A DNA stretch of 64,000 bases from Methanobrevibacter sp. (GTDB lineage Archaea; Methanobacteriota; Methanobacteria; Methanobacteriales; Methanobacteriaceae): positions 1 through 64,000 of the forward strand of contig NZ_SUTM01000009.1 in assembly GCF_015062935.1 (NCBI RefSeq), read 5' to 3'. Shown here piece after piece: positions 54,867 to 64,000 of the stretch. The notes below the pieces were generated by a model, which ran no database searches, was not told where the DNA came from, and was given only the letters and a program-made list of their open reading frames with translations. Made by a program: the position numbers and the translations under genes. Numbering within the stretch: position 1 is the stretch's first letter; each line of letters opens with the position of its first letter.

Positions 54867-56060
54867 ATGAGCGAAAAAATAACATACTTCAAGGGAACTC
54901 ACAGAGTAATAGCTCCAAAAAGGACTATTGAGATTAACGAAGACAAACTTAAAACAGCAGGAATAACCCGTATTGCGGACATTACCGATTTGGATAGAAT
55001 TGGCCTTCCTATTTATACTGCCATCAGACCTACCGCTGAAGAGAGTGGAGTCAGTATTTATGGTGGAAAAGGAATAACAAAAGACCATGCAAAGGCATCT
55101 GCAATGATGGAAGGTTTTGAAAGGTATTCTGCTGAAAGGCAAAGCAGTGATGAAAGCATCATCTCAAATCTAAATGATATTGACAACAATATCGACCCAA
55201 AATCTCTGAATTTACCGAAAGACCTTGAAAGAGTTGACATTAACGATTGGGATTTGGAGTGGAGCATTGCACGTGACATTATTTCCGAAAAAGATTATTA
55301 TATTCCAACAAATGCCGTTTATCATCCATACAATCCCAAAGATAATGCAAAAACCCTATTCAAATCAAATACCAATGGACTTGCTTCCGGAAACATTTTG
55401 GAAGAAGCTATATTGCACGGAATGTTTGAAGTTATAGAAAGGGATGCATGGAGCATTTTTGAGTTAACCCATAAAAATTACTCACAAATCGATTTGGATT
55501 CCATTGAAAGTGATGTTATTAATGAAATTATAGAGAAATTTGAAAGTGAAGGAATCAAAATAAAATTAATGGATTTTACAGCAGACATTAACATTCCAAC
55601 AATAGCTGCTTCCGCAGACGATACAGTTACAAAGGATGCTGGATTGCTGACATTAGGTATGGGAACACACCTGGACCCTGAAGTTGCAATCCTAAGAGCA
55701 CTGACTGAAGTGGCTCAGAGCAGAGCAACACAAATAAACGGTGCCCGGGAAGATACTGTCAGAGCAGATTTCGCCCGTGAAGCCGGTTACGAACGTATGA
55801 AAAGAATCAATAAATACTACTTTAAACAGGAAGATGAGCAAATTTCACTTTCAGACATTGAAAACAAAAGTACCCATTCCATTACAGAGGATATTGAAAT
55901 CGTTAAGAATGAATTAATGGCCAATGACATTGAAAAAATATTATATGTGGACTTAACAAGACCTGAAATTGATGTTAGTGTTGTTCGTGTAATTATCCCT
56001 GAAATGGAAATGTATGCAATTGATCAAAGCCGTGCAGGCTATAGATTCTTAAAAGTCTGA
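54867..56060 (+). CDS. ycaO: YcaO-related McrA-glycine thioamidation protein
   Basis: YcaO uses ATP to activate the peptide backbone; in methanogens it converts a glycine of McrA to thioglycine with TfuA as partner. The 397-residue protein has [14 protein letters not shown] (about 72-85) and [12 protein letters not shown] (about 188-199) with the ATP/Mg-binding Glu residues. [20 protein letters not shown] (about 273-292) is also conserved. The start follows TTTTAAAA, 2 bases after the M50 stop. Confidence 0.93.
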   Translation: MSEKITYFKGTHRVIAPKRTIEINEDKLKTAGITRIADITDLDRIGLPIYTAIRPTAEESGVSIYGGKGITKDHAKASAMMEGFERYSAERQSSDESIISNLNDIDNNIDPKSLNLPKDLERVDINDWDLEWSIARDIISEKDYYIPTNAVYHPYNPKDNAKTLFKSNTNGLASGNILEEAILHGMFEVIERDAWSIFELTHKNYSQIDLDSIESDVINEIIEKFESEGIKIKLMDFTADINIPTIAASADDTVTKDAGLLTLGMGTHLDPEVAILRALTEVAQSRATQINGAREDTVRADFAREAGYERMKRINKYYFKQEDEQISLSDIENKSTHSITEDIEIVKNELMANDIEKILYVDLTRPEIDVSVVRVIIPEMEMYAIDQSRAGYRFLKV

Positions 56061-56065
56061 TTAAT

Positions 56066-56719
56066 ATGGTTAAAATTATAATATATACTGGATTATCACT
56101 CCCATTTGATGAAGCAAAAGAAATTTTGGACAGTGCAGATGGCATTGAAGTAATTTATAAAAGGCCAATCAAAAGAGGAGATTTGTCCATAGCTCTAAAA
56201 GAAAATCCAGATATTATCGGAATAATTGATGGAGTATTCCACCAAAACTCTGCAGTAGGACATAAAGAAATTCTCAATGTCATCAAGAATGGAGTTAAAG
56301 TCTACGGGGCTTCAAGCATGGGTGCACTTAGGGCATCTGAGCTCGACACATTAGGAATGACTGGAATAGGATATGTTTACAATCAGTATGCAAGCGGTGA
56401 AGTTGATTCTGATGATGACGTTGCAGTGATGCTTGACTCAGAAACCCTGGAAGCACTTTCCGAGCCTTTAATTAACATGAAATATGTTTTTACAAATGCT
56501 GTTAAAGAGAATATAATAACCAACGATGAAAAAGACGAGCTTCTAAGCATTGCTAAAAAAACATTCTATCCTAAAAGAAATTATGCTCAGACATTAGCAC
56601 AATCAAGTTTAGACAATGATACAAAAGGAATTTTGATTAATTTTATTCGTGAATCAGTTGATATTAAAAAGGAAGATGCAAAAGAGCTTCTTAAAACCAT
56701 AAAACAAGATTTGCAATAA
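56066..56719 (+). CDS. tfuA: TfuA-related McrA-glycine thioamidation protein
   Basis: This 217-residue TfuA-like protein starts 5 bases after ycaO. The conserved core is IGIIDGVFHQNSAVGHKEIL (about 51-70) and VKVYGASSMGALRASEL (about 78-94). TfuA is thought to supply sulfide to, or stimulate, the YcaO reaction. The pair is the signature of methanogens that carry thioglycine in McrA. Confidence 0.93.
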   Translation: MVKIIIYTGLSLPFDEAKEILDSADGIEVIYKRPIKRGDLSIALKENPDIIGIIDGVFHQNSAVGHKEILNVIKNGVKVYGASSMGALRASELDTLGMTGIGYVYNQYASGEVDSDDDVAVMLDSETLEALSEPLINMKYVFTNAVKENIITNDEKDELLSIAKKTFYPKRNYAQTLAQSSLDNDTKGILINFIRESVDIKKEDAKELLKTIKQDLQ

Positions 56720-57038
56720 TCAACCACACCCCAACCCATTCTATGAAGATACATCACCACATTACCATCGACACAAAATAATTGAAATTATAAATTCTGA
56801 AGAAATTGAGATACCGTAAATCAGATAAACTTGATAAAATTTATACCATCAATAAATTTAAACAAAATAATGATGAATTAAAATAGATGAATTTTAAAAA
56901 AACCCTCTTTAAATTTATCGTCCAACGAATATGAGGGTATGAAAATTTTTAACCGGAATCTCAACAATTATGAAAAGACAAAATAATCAAAAATCAGAAA
57001 GATGCATTAAAAAAAAGAATAAAAAAATCTATCAAAAC
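56720..57038. other. 319-base intergenic region with a possible coding remnant
   Basis: The region separates tfuA from the convergent gene at 57039. In one plus-strand frame, 56721-56819 is free of stops and reads like protein (HPNPFYEDTSPHYHRHK), but there is no start codon and no ribosome binding site. It may be a leftover 3' end of a lost gene. The rest is plain A/T with a weak inverted repeat (ACCCTC...GAGGGT, around 56909-56938). Confidence 0.35.
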
Positions 57039-57497
57039 TCATTTTTTCATTTCATGATATTTCTTTAAGACAATATCAGGAGTTTCAATAGTTTTTTCGA
57101 TAGTTTTTACAAATTCATTAGATTCATGATCCCCGCTAGATTTTGCCAAACCATTAAGAACCAATTGTTTGCCGTCAATTTTAAAACCGGTTTCATCCGC
57201 TTCTATTTCAATAAGATTGATTTCAATAGAAGATGCTTTTTCCAGCTCATCATCTGCCTTAATGTTATATTTGATTTTTAAATCTTTATGAGGTATCAAC
57301 TCGTTGATAGTTCTTTTAATAACTGATTCAAAAAGTTCCAAGAATTTTACAACTGGAGGTAAATTATTAGCCCACCAATAAGCAAGAACAGAGTTGAGAA
57401 CTATTTCATGTTCGGAAAAATCATCATATAATCTTGCCCGAACACCAACAGCACTATCATCAACGACTTTAATTACTAAAACTGGACTAACTGCCAT
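57039..57497 (-). CDS. Hypothetical protein, 152 residues
   Basis: I do not recognise this protein. It is soluble, starts MAVSPVLVIKVVDDSAVGVRARLYDDFSEHE and contains WWANNLPPVVKF near 41-52. The C-terminal third is Lys/Glu-rich. It lies 10 bases downstream of the CBS-domain gene on the same strand, suggesting an operon. The start ATG follows CTGTGGTATA, a weak ribosome binding site. Confidence 0.65.
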   Translation of the reverse strand: MAVSPVLVIKVVDDSAVGVRARLYDDFSEHEIVLNSVLAYWWANNLPPVVKFLELFESVIKRTINELIPHKDLKIKYNIKADDELEKASSIEINLIEIEADETGFKIDGKQLVLNGLAKSSGDHESNEFVKTIEKTIETPDIVLKKYHEMKK

Positions 57498-57507
57498 TAT
57501 ACCACAG

Positions 57508-58347
57508 TTATTCCACTAATGCTTTAATTAAATCACTAGCTCTTACAAGACCAACTAAATCTCCTTCAACACCAATGACAGGAATTTGTTCAATGTTTAA
57601 GGATTTCATTTTTTTAGCACAGTCGGATACTTTAGTTTTAGAGTTAGCTACTTCAACATTACCTACTGCAACATCACTTACTACTTTATCAGTGAATTTT
57701 AAATGGTTTTTCTCAATGTACAATACGGAAGTACTGTCCCAAGACCATTTATCTCCTTCAGTACCTACTGTGGAACTGTGTTCACTTCTTTCAGAAATGA
57801 TTTCAATTTCAGAAATAAAATCGGTTTCAGTTAAAATTCCAGATAATTTTGCATCATCATCTAATGCTAAAACAGATTTTAAACCAAACTGATTCATAGT
57901 TTCAAAAGCAACATTTAATGGAGCTTTTTCCCAGGTAGTTGGAACTGTAGTAATCATATAATTTTCAACAGCATCATTTATTTCGATTTTAGTTAAAGCT
58001 TTAGACACTAAATCAAAAGAGGTGATGATTCCTACTAATTCACCATCATCATTAACAACAGGAACTCTTCTAACATCATTCTCCATCATTTTACGAGCAG
58101 CGTCAATTACATCATCACCAGGTTTAACTGTGACTAAGTCTCTGCTCATTAACATTGCAATTTGTTCTTCATCAGGATTATTAATTAAATCAGAACGAGT
58201 TACTAGTCCTACTAAAATATCAGTATCTTCTTTAACTACAGGAAGTACTGCTTTGTTTTCTTTTCTCATTAAGTCTAAAACTTTTTCACGGTTCCCAGGT
58301 ACGGAAACACTTACAACATTTTTAGACATTGTTCTTTTAACTAACAT
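57508..58347 (-). CDS. Protein with four CBS domains
   Basis: This 279-residue protein is four CBS motifs in two Bateman pairs: MSKNVVSVSVPGNREKVLDLM, MSRDLVTVKPGDDVIDAARKMMENDVRRVPVV, YMITTVPTTWEKAPLNVAF and VVSDVAVGNVEVANSKTKV. CBS pairs bind adenosine ligands such as AMP, ATP or SAM; no catalytic domain is attached. I chose ATG 58347, preceded by AGGTGTTTAT, over an earlier frame start at 58407. A universal stress protein gene lies just upstream. Confidence 0.88.
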   Translation of the reverse strand: MLVKRTMSKNVVSVSVPGNREKVLDLMRKENKAVLPVVKEDTDILVGLVTRSDLINNPDEEQIAMLMSRDLVTVKPGDDVIDAARKMMENDVRRVPVVNDDGELVGIITSFDLVSKALTKIEINDAVENYMITTVPTTWEKAPLNVAFETMNQFGLKSVLALDDDAKLSGILTETDFISEIEIISERSEHSSTVGTEGDKWSWDSTSVLYIEKNHLKFTDKVVSDVAVGNVEVANSKTKVSDCAKKMKSLNIEQIPVIGVEGDLVGLVRASDLIKALVE

Positions 58348-58393
58348 ATAAACACCTATAATTAACAAATATATAAAAATTAAATGATAATAT

Positions 58394-58819
58394 TTAATGA
58401 ACCACAAGTACTGCGCATTTAGCTGAATTTACAACCTTGTCTGCTACACTACCCATTATAAATCTATCGAATCCGGATTTCCCAGAACTACCCATCACGA
58501 TTAAATCAACATCTTCATCGGCTGCCACTTCCAAAATACACTTGGCCGGAGAACCTTCTTTTATTACATGAGTTATCTTTAAATCATCATCATTTAATTT
58601 ATCAAACTCTGCAAGATTCTCTTCTGATCTTTCTTTTAAGATTTGATTTAACTGGTATACTTCATCATCCAATGGAAGTCCGTTAACAAAATTATTTTCT
58701 GTGACACTCACAGCGATTAATTCAGCACCAGAAACACTAGCTAAGAATAATGCATGTTTTTGAGCTTTTTTAGCAAATTCTGACCCATCTGTAGGGACCA
58801 ATATTTTTTTATACATCAT
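58394..58819 (-). CDS. Universal stress protein (UspA family)
   Basis: This 141-residue protein has the Usp alpha/beta fold. KKILVPTDGSEFAKKAQKHA is at the start, DVDLIVMGSSGKSGFDRFIMGS near 105-126 holds the ATP-binding G-x2-G-x9-G pattern, and VADKVVNSAKCAVLVVH ends the protein. ATG 58819 is 6 bases after GGAG; an in-frame ATG at 58825 is too close. It is upstream of the CBS-domain gene and probably part of the same stress-related group. Confidence 0.9.
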   Translation of the reverse strand: MMYKKILVPTDGSEFAKKAQKHALFLASVSGAELIAVSVTENNFVNGLPLDDEVYQLNQILKERSEENLAEFDKLNDDDLKITHVIKEGSPAKCILEVAADEDVDLIVMGSSGKSGFDRFIMGSVADKVVNSAKCAVLVVH

Positions 58820-58857
58820 TAACATCTCCCATAATATATAGATTTATATCCATGATA

Positions 58858-60012
58858 TTATACAATACATTTTTTATTAATGATATATAATATATTTTTC
58901 GTTTCTACACGATTACATATATTAAGGTAAGGATTTTTAGAAAAAGATTTGAAAATAACAAATTCAGCCAGATTACCCTCATTCATGACCGCTTTTTGTA
59001 TAACATTATTTACATCATGTCTGCAAACGTTAGTTGTAGCCATCTGCAATAACTTTGACGGTTCAATATAACCATTATAATATACAGACATTAATTTTAA
59101 AGTGAATTCCAACTCCCTTAACATATTTGGGGAGTTTAACATTACATTATCTGTTCCAAGAAGTGGAGTCATACCCATATCCAACATTTCATTCAGCCTG
59201 CAGACCCCAACATTAAGTGTGGCGTTTGCCCTCGGACATACCACCGTATTGGTATTGGCTTTTAAAACAAGCTCCAAATCATTGTTTTTGGGGTTTGTTA
59301 AATGAACCAGCTGGTCAAAGTTACTGTCAACACCTTTTTCTATTTCAGTTTTTCCAAATTTATCCAATGATTCAATCTGGTTTGAATCTGATTCCGCCAC
59401 ATGAATTGAGGATATTTTATTTTGCCTTTTACATTCACTGGCAATTATTCGAGCAACATCGTCAGTTATTTCACCAAAACCGCTTGGAGCAATGCCGTCA
59501 CAAACCTTCAATAGCTTTCTGATTGCATTTTTCACTTTACTTAAATCAGGATCTTCACCATAGAAACTATCGTCACGGCCCAGAATTATCGGTTTGATTG
59601 GAATATCCTCACTGGCTTTTCTTAAAAGTTTAGCTCCCTTAAGTCCACCTTCACGGTAATCTATAAAATGAGTTGTGCCTGAGTTGACCATGTCCCACAT
59701 TGACTGTTTCATTGCTTCAATCAATTCATCATCACTGGCATTGGCCAAGGCTTTATGCTTGACGCCATTCGGTGGCTTTACCATTTCACTTAAGGATAAT
59801 CCATATCCTTCATCTTTAATAATTGAATCCCCAATATGAATATGGCCATTGATAAATGAAGGACATACAATTGCCCCTTCGACATCAATAATTTTACCTT
59901 CGTTTAGGTCTTTTCCAATATTAATGATTTTACCATCATCAACGACGATATTTTCTTTGGCTGGAATTAAATTTTGACCTTTTAAAATAATTCCGTTAGC
60001 TATTGTAAACAT
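58858..60012 (-). CDS. Amidohydrolase-superfamily metallohydrolase
   Basis: This 384-residue protein has the superfamily metal site: NGHIHIGD (near 55-62), HVAESD (near 202-207) and LGTDNVMLNS (near 273-282). The barrel is flanked by the N-terminal beta-sandwich IVVDDGKIINIGKD. It resembles deaminases of the cytosine/adenosine/SAH group, but the substrate is not evident. The 3' end reads NKKCIV. It is divergent from the zinc-ribbon gene at 60153. Confidence 0.85.
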   Translation of the reverse strand: MFTIANGIILKGQNLIPAKENIVVDDGKIINIGKDLNEGKIIDVEGAIVCPSFINGHIHIGDSIIKDEGYGLSLSEMVKPPNGVKHKALANASDDELIEAMKQSMWDMVNSGTTHFIDYREGGLKGAKLLRKASEDIPIKPIILGRDDSFYGEDPDLSKVKNAIRKLLKVCDGIAPSGFGEITDDVARIIASECKRQNKISSIHVAESDSNQIESLDKFGKTEIEKGVDSNFDQLVHLTNPKNNDLELVLKANTNTVVCPRANATLNVGVCRLNEMLDMGMTPLLGTDNVMLNSPNMLRELEFTLKLMSVYYNGYIEPSKLLQMATTNVCRHDVNNVIQKAVMNEGNLAEFVIFKSFSKNPYLNICNRVETKNILYIINKKCIV

Positions 60013-60152
60013 TAAAGTAGAATCTAATTTTTTTTATTAAAATAATTTTTCATTCATTACATTTATTTAATTGAAATTAATAATAATATACTATAACGGT
60101 TGAAAAACCACAGATACTTAAAACCTCACTAAATCCCTTTTAGCAAACGGAG

Positions 60153-60746
60153 ATGATTTCTATTAACTCTCAGGAAATAAGATACTTCTACAGAAATATT
60201 GTAAAAACTGGCGATGTATACAGAGTTAAACATAACAATAAAGATTATGGAGAGTTCAGGAAATTATCCGATGCACTGTATGAACGTGACGCGCTGTTTT
60301 TTTGTAATTTCGACTATGATTTGCTTGTTGAATGCGACCTCGAAAACAAATATGAACATATGGAACTGCCACCATTTCCTGAAAAAAGACCTAAAGGCCG
60401 TATAAGAGGTACAAAATTCAACAAAAAGGAAAGGGAAGGTGAAATTCTTTTTGACCACAAGGTGAAAGGATTCTATATTAAAAGAATGGACGATATTATC
60501 GGTTATTATGATACCATGACCGAAGCATTTTATTACAAAAAGCTATTGATGGACAATGACTGGGACATGAGCGTTTTAAAAAGCAACATTACCGAAAGAA
60601 TTGAAGTCAATAAGGTTATCGACCAAACCAAAGAGTATAAAGTTCAATTAAATTATTGTCCTAAATGTAAAAGCAAGTTAAAAATCGATGCGAAAGAGTG
60701 TCCTTCCTGCGGTATCAATATTGAAGAATATCTGTATAATAATTAA
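60153..60746 (+). CDS. Zinc-ribbon protein with basic central region
   Basis: The 197-residue protein has repeated short units (YRVKHNNKDYGEFRKLSDALYE and, after a basic stretch, GFYIKRMDDIIGYYDTMTEAFYYKK) that resemble AP2/integrase-type DNA-binding units. It ends in a zinc ribbon CPKCKSKL...CPSCGINI. The function is unknown; nucleic acid binding is plausible. ATG 60153 has GGAG directly against it, so the start is not certain; ATT 60162 has better spacing. Confidence 0.7.
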   Translation: MISINSQEIRYFYRNIVKTGDVYRVKHNNKDYGEFRKLSDALYERDALFFCNFDYDLLVECDLENKYEHMELPPFPEKRPKGRIRGTKFNKKEREGEILFDHKVKGFYIKRMDDIIGYYDTMTEAFYYKKLLMDNDWDMSVLKSNITERIEVNKVIDQTKEYKVQLNYCPKCKSKLKIDAKECPSCGINIEEYLYNN

Positions 60747-60766
60747 AAAAAAGAGATGGAAAATGA

Positions 60767-63700
60767 TTATTCCCCATCTGCATAGTCATTTAAAGATTTA
60801 ACATTGAGTTCATTATCCTGTACTGCTGCAATTGCATTTAATACTGCTCTTGCACCTGACAATGTGGTAACATATGGAATACCCAGTTCAATTGCTAATC
60901 TTCTGATAATATAACCGTCTTTAGCAGACTGTTTACCTTCAGATGTGTTAATAATCAAATCAATTTCCTTGTTTAAAATTGCATCACGGATGTTTGGAGA
61001 TCCTTGAGATACTTTTTTAATGAATTCAACATTATCCAAACCTGTTGCAATTCCAGTACCTTCAGTGGCTACAATTTCAAATCCTAAATTAGAAGCTTTT
61101 TCAGCGATAGGTCTGATTTTCTTTTTATCGGCTTCTTTAACACTCATAAATATTTTACCTTCTTTAGGCAATTCCATACCTGCGGAAAGTTGGGATTTAT
61201 AAAATGCCATTCCAAATGATTCATCAATACCTATACTTTCACCGGTAGATTTCATTTCAGGACCTAAAACAGTATCTGATTCAGGTAATTTCAAGAATGG
61301 GAATACGGATTCTTTTACAGCCACATGATCAATTTTAATTTCTTTTGTTAAATTGAAGTCTTTTAATTTAGCACCATGCATAATCCATGTCGCAACTTTG
61401 GCTAATGGTACGCCAATAGCTTTACTTACAAATGGAACAGTCCTACTTGCACGAGGGTTCGCTTCAATGATGTAAACCATTTCTTCATCAAGTTTGACTG
61501 CATATTGGATGTTCATTAAACCTTTAACATCTAATTCCAATGCTAATTTTCTTGAATTTTCACGGATAGTGTCTAGAATATGTACTGGAATAGTTTGAGG
61601 TGGTATTACACAAGCGGAATCACCTGAGTGAACACCTGCTTCTTCAATGTGTTCCATAATTCCTGCGATGAATACATCCTCACCATCACATAAAAGGTCA
61701 ACATCAAGTTCAATAGCATCTTCCAGGAACTTGTCTACAAGAATAGGGTGGTCTGGTGAAACTTTCACAGCCTCTTTCATATATTCTTCAAGTTCATTAA
61801 CATCATAAACAATTTCCATAGCTCTTCCACCAATAACATATGATGGACGTACTAAAACAGGATATGTGATTCTTTCAGCAATTTCTTTTGCTTCATCAAA
61901 GGAATTAGCTGTTCCATATGGTGCTTGATGAATGTGTAATTTTTCTAAAACTTCTGCAAACAATTCTCTGTCTTCAACTCTGTCAATACTTTCATAAGGA
62001 GTTCCCAGGATTTTTACACCAGCGTTTGCCAGAGGAACTGCCAGGTTAATGGAAGTCTGACCACCGAACTGTACAATGACACCGTCAGGTTTTTCCTGTT
62101 CAATTACTCCCATTACATCTTCAAAGGTTAATGGTTCAAAGAACAGCTTATCTGAAATGTCATAGTCAGTACTTACTGTTTCAGGGTTGTTGTTGATTAA
62201 GATTGTTTCAATTCCATCTTCTTTTAAAGCTAAAGATGAATGTACACAACAGTAATCGAATTCAATACCCTGACCAATTCTGATTGGTCCCGCACCAAGA
62301 ATTACAACTTTCTTTTTATTGGTGGAAACTAATTCATTACCTTTATCGTAACTGCTGTAGTAGTAAGGAGTTTTTGCTTCAAACTCTGCCGCACAGGTAT
62401 CCACCATTTTATAAGATTGTTTGATGTTGTATCTTGAAAGCAAGTTTCTGACATACTCTTCAGTCTGACCGGCCAATGTAGCCAATCTTTTATTTGAAAA
62501 TCCGAGTTGTTTTGCTTTTCTTAAGTAATCTTCATCATTTAATTTATCTGCAGTAACATCATTTTCAAAGTTGACGATGTTTCTGATTTTGTATAGGAAG
62601 AAATTATCAATTTTTGTAAGTTCTCTGATTTTGTCAATGTCCATTCCATCTTTAATAGCTGAATAGATTTGGAAATAAATCAAATCAGTAGGATGGGATA
62701 AATCTTCTTCAGACCATTCAACATATTCAAACCCATCAAAGCCCATATCAAGTGATCTTAATGCTTTTTGGAATGCTTCTTCAAATGTTCTTCCGATAGC
62801 CATTACTTCTCCGGTTGCTTTCATTTGAACACCAACTTCACGGCTGATTCCTTTAAATTTATCAAACGGCCATCTTGGTATTTTAATTACAACATAATCG
62901 ATTGCCGGTTCAAATGAAGCAGGGGTTTCTTTGGTAATGTCGTTTTTGATTTCATCCAGGGTCATTCCTAAAGCCACTTTTGATGAAATTTTTGCAATAG
63001 GATAACCGGTTGCTTTTGAAGCAAGTGCACTACTTCTTGATACACGAGGGTTTACTTCAATAACTTTATATTCATCGGTTTCAGGGTTTAAAGCGAACTG
63101 AATATTACATCCGCCTCTGATTCCTAATGCTCTGATAATTTTTATGGATGCATCACGCATTTTCTGAATAGTTTCATCACAGAGGTTTTGAATCGGAGCG
63201 ACTACAACACTGTCCCCGGTGTGAATTCCCATAGGATCAATGTTTTCCATGGTACATACGATGATACAGGTATCTTCCTTATCCCTCATAACCTCAAATT
63301 CTATTTCTTTCCAACCAAGAACTGATTCGTCAATGAGAACCTGATTAATGAAACTCATGTCCAAACCATGATTTGCAATTTCGATTAATTCCTCTTCATT
63401 GTGGGCGATTCCCCCACCGGTTCCACCTAATGTGAATGCAGGTCTGACAATGACCGGATAACCAATTTCCTTTACAGCTTCCAGTGCTGCATCTACGCTT
63501 TCTACCGCTTCACATTTTGGAATTTCCTCACCGATTTCTTCCATTAAGTTTGCGAATAAATCACGGTCTTCCACATCTTTAATTGTTTGAACATCAGAAC
63601 CAATAACTTTGATTCCTTCGAGTAAACCTAAATCTCCAAGTCCTGTTGCAATATTCAATCCAGTTTGTCCACCCATGGTTGGTAAAATAGCATCAATGTC

Positions 63701-63943
63701 CTCTTCTTCAATAATTTTTGCAACAACTTCAGGAGTCAATGGTTCTGTATAAACAGTATCGGCCATATCAATATCAGTTTGAATAGTAGCAGGATTACTG
63801 TTAACTAAAACAGTTTCAATTCCTTCCTCTCTTAATGATTTACATGCTTGTGAACCTGAATAATCGAACTCGGCAGCCTGTCCAATTTGAATAGGTCCAG
63901 AACCAATAATTAATACTTTTTTAATATCTTTATCTACTGGCAT
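60767..63943 (-). CDS. carB: Carbamoyl-phosphate synthase large subunit
   Basis: This is a complete 1058-residue CarB. It contains two homologous ATP-grasp halves: [21 protein letters not shown] at the start and [20 protein letters not shown] near 550. The first half ends its active site with [20 protein letters not shown] and the second with [18 protein letters not shown]. The C-terminal MGS-like regulatory domain (after about 935) includes [19 protein letters not shown]. It makes carbamoyl phosphate from glutamine-derived ammonia, bicarbonate and 2 ATP for pyrimidine and arginine synthesis. ATG 63943 follows GTGAGGATTACAA. Confidence 0.98.
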   Translation of the reverse strand: MPVDKDIKKVLIIGSGPIQIGQAAEFDYSGSQACKSLREEGIETVLVNSNPATIQTDIDMADTVYTEPLTPEVVAKIIEEEDIDAILPTMGGQTGLNIATGLGDLGLLEGIKVIGSDVQTIKDVEDRDLFANLMEEIGEEIPKCEAVESVDAALEAVKEIGYPVIVRPAFTLGGTGGGIAHNEEELIEIANHGLDMSFINQVLIDESVLGWKEIEFEVMRDKEDTCIIVCTMENIDPMGIHTGDSVVVAPIQNLCDETIQKMRDASIKIIRALGIRGGCNIQFALNPETDEYKVIEVNPRVSRSSALASKATGYPIAKISSKVALGMTLDEIKNDITKETPASFEPAIDYVVIKIPRWPFDKFKGISREVGVQMKATGEVMAIGRTFEEAFQKALRSLDMGFDGFEYVEWSEEDLSHPTDLIYFQIYSAIKDGMDIDKIRELTKIDNFFLYKIRNIVNFENDVTADKLNDEDYLRKAKQLGFSNKRLATLAGQTEEYVRNLLSRYNIKQSYKMVDTCAAEFEAKTPYYYSSYDKGNELVSTNKKKVVILGAGPIRIGQGIEFDYCCVHSSLALKEDGIETILINNNPETVSTDYDISDKLFFEPLTFEDVMGVIEQEKPDGVIVQFGGQTSINLAVPLANAGVKILGTPYESIDRVEDRELFAEVLEKLHIHQAPYGTANSFDEAKEIAERITYPVLVRPSYVIGGRAMEIVYDVNELEEYMKEAVKVSPDHPILVDKFLEDAIELDVDLLCDGEDVFIAGIMEHIEEAGVHSGDSACVIPPQTIPVHILDTIRENSRKLALELDVKGLMNIQYAVKLDEEMVYIIEANPRASRTVPFVSKAIGVPLAKVATWIMHGAKLKDFNLTKEIKIDHVAVKESVFPFLKLPESDTVLGPEMKSTGESIGIDESFGMAFYKSQLSAGMELPKEGKIFMSVKEADKKKIRPIAEKASNLGFEIVATEGTGIATGLDNVEFIKKVSQGSPNIRDAILNKEIDLIINTSEGKQSAKDGYIIRRLAIELGIPYVTTLSGARAVLNAIAAVQDNELNVKSLNDYADGE

Positions 63944-63964
63944 TTGTAATCCTCACTAAATATT

Positions 63965-64000
63965 TTAATAATCATCCATCATTTGACTGAACTCATCAAA
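63965..64000 (-). CDS. carA: C-terminal end of carbamoyl-phosphate synthase small subunit (partial)
   Basis: The last 36 bases of the window encode FDEFSQMMDDY and a TAA stop on the minus strand. This ends 21 bases before carB. CarA proteins commonly end in a similar FDEF-type acidic tail, and carA-carB is the usual order, so this is very likely carA. The rest is outside the window. Confidence 0.75.
   Translation of the reverse strand, partial: FDEFSQMMDDY

Overview
The window is archaeal and most likely from a Methanobrevibacter-like member of the Methanobacteriales. The evidence is an AT-rich chromosome with TFB and Gar1, archaeal DnaG, a nine-gene A-type ATP synthase operon, TiaS, Thg1, and a YcaO/TfuA pair of the type that thioamidates McrA in methanogens. 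Many genes have GGTGAT/GGAGG ribosome binding sites, and TATA boxes are easy to see. The genus is inferred from gene content and style, not from a marker gene.

Layout. 1-94: apparent right end of an IS200/IS605-type element. 95-5642: TPR protein, TauE/SafE exporter, a membrane protein, a DMT exporter and a large two-domain glycosyltransferase. 5665-10721: tfb-gar1, an RraA-like protein, dnaG, bioY, a DUF1284 protein and tRNA-Gln(UUG). 10753-21044: an ATP-grasp enzyme, a 49-residue membrane peptide, then the complete A-ATP synthase operon atpHIKECFABD on the minus strand. 21210-29863: small membrane proteins, then a minus-strand cluster with two DUF3100-plus-partner membrane pairs, MmgE/PrpD, a U32-like barrel, a fumarase-alpha-like dehydratase, a citryl-CoA-lyase-like enzyme and a nitroreductase. 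30066-41874: tiaS, regulators, serA, a nadX-thg1-JAMM operon, a tRNA-binding-domain protein, an aldehyde dehydrogenase and a tandem TMEM175 pair. 41965-45272: a 59-residue type IV pilin-like gene, tadC, trkH and a truncated second tadC. 45376-52943: pyruvate kinase, a DUF4013 protein, and a partner-switching set (STAS protein, RsbW-like kinase, two membrane RsbU-like phosphatases). 52944-64000: M24 peptidase, M50 protease with ycaO-tfuA, CBS and Usp proteins, an amidohydrolase, a zinc-ribbon protein and carB with the tail of carA.

How the parts work together. The ATP synthase turns the ion gradient of methanogenesis into ATP. YcaO/TfuA modify the key methanogenesis enzyme. TrkH and the TMEM175 proteins handle potassium. 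The two most interesting modules are the Rsb-type partner-switching system, whose usual output (a sigma factor) does not exist in archaea, and the DUF3100/PrpD/fumarase-like/citryl-CoA-lyase-like cluster, which looks like an uncharacterised organic-acid uptake and breakdown pathway.

A cross-cutting oddity: at least three genes (tfb, tiaS and a barrel-like protein ending at 32713) have a coding frame that extends upstream of every in-frame ATG, GTG or TTG. They use unusual start codons (AUU is the best candidate in two), or carry a one-base indel, real or from sequencing.
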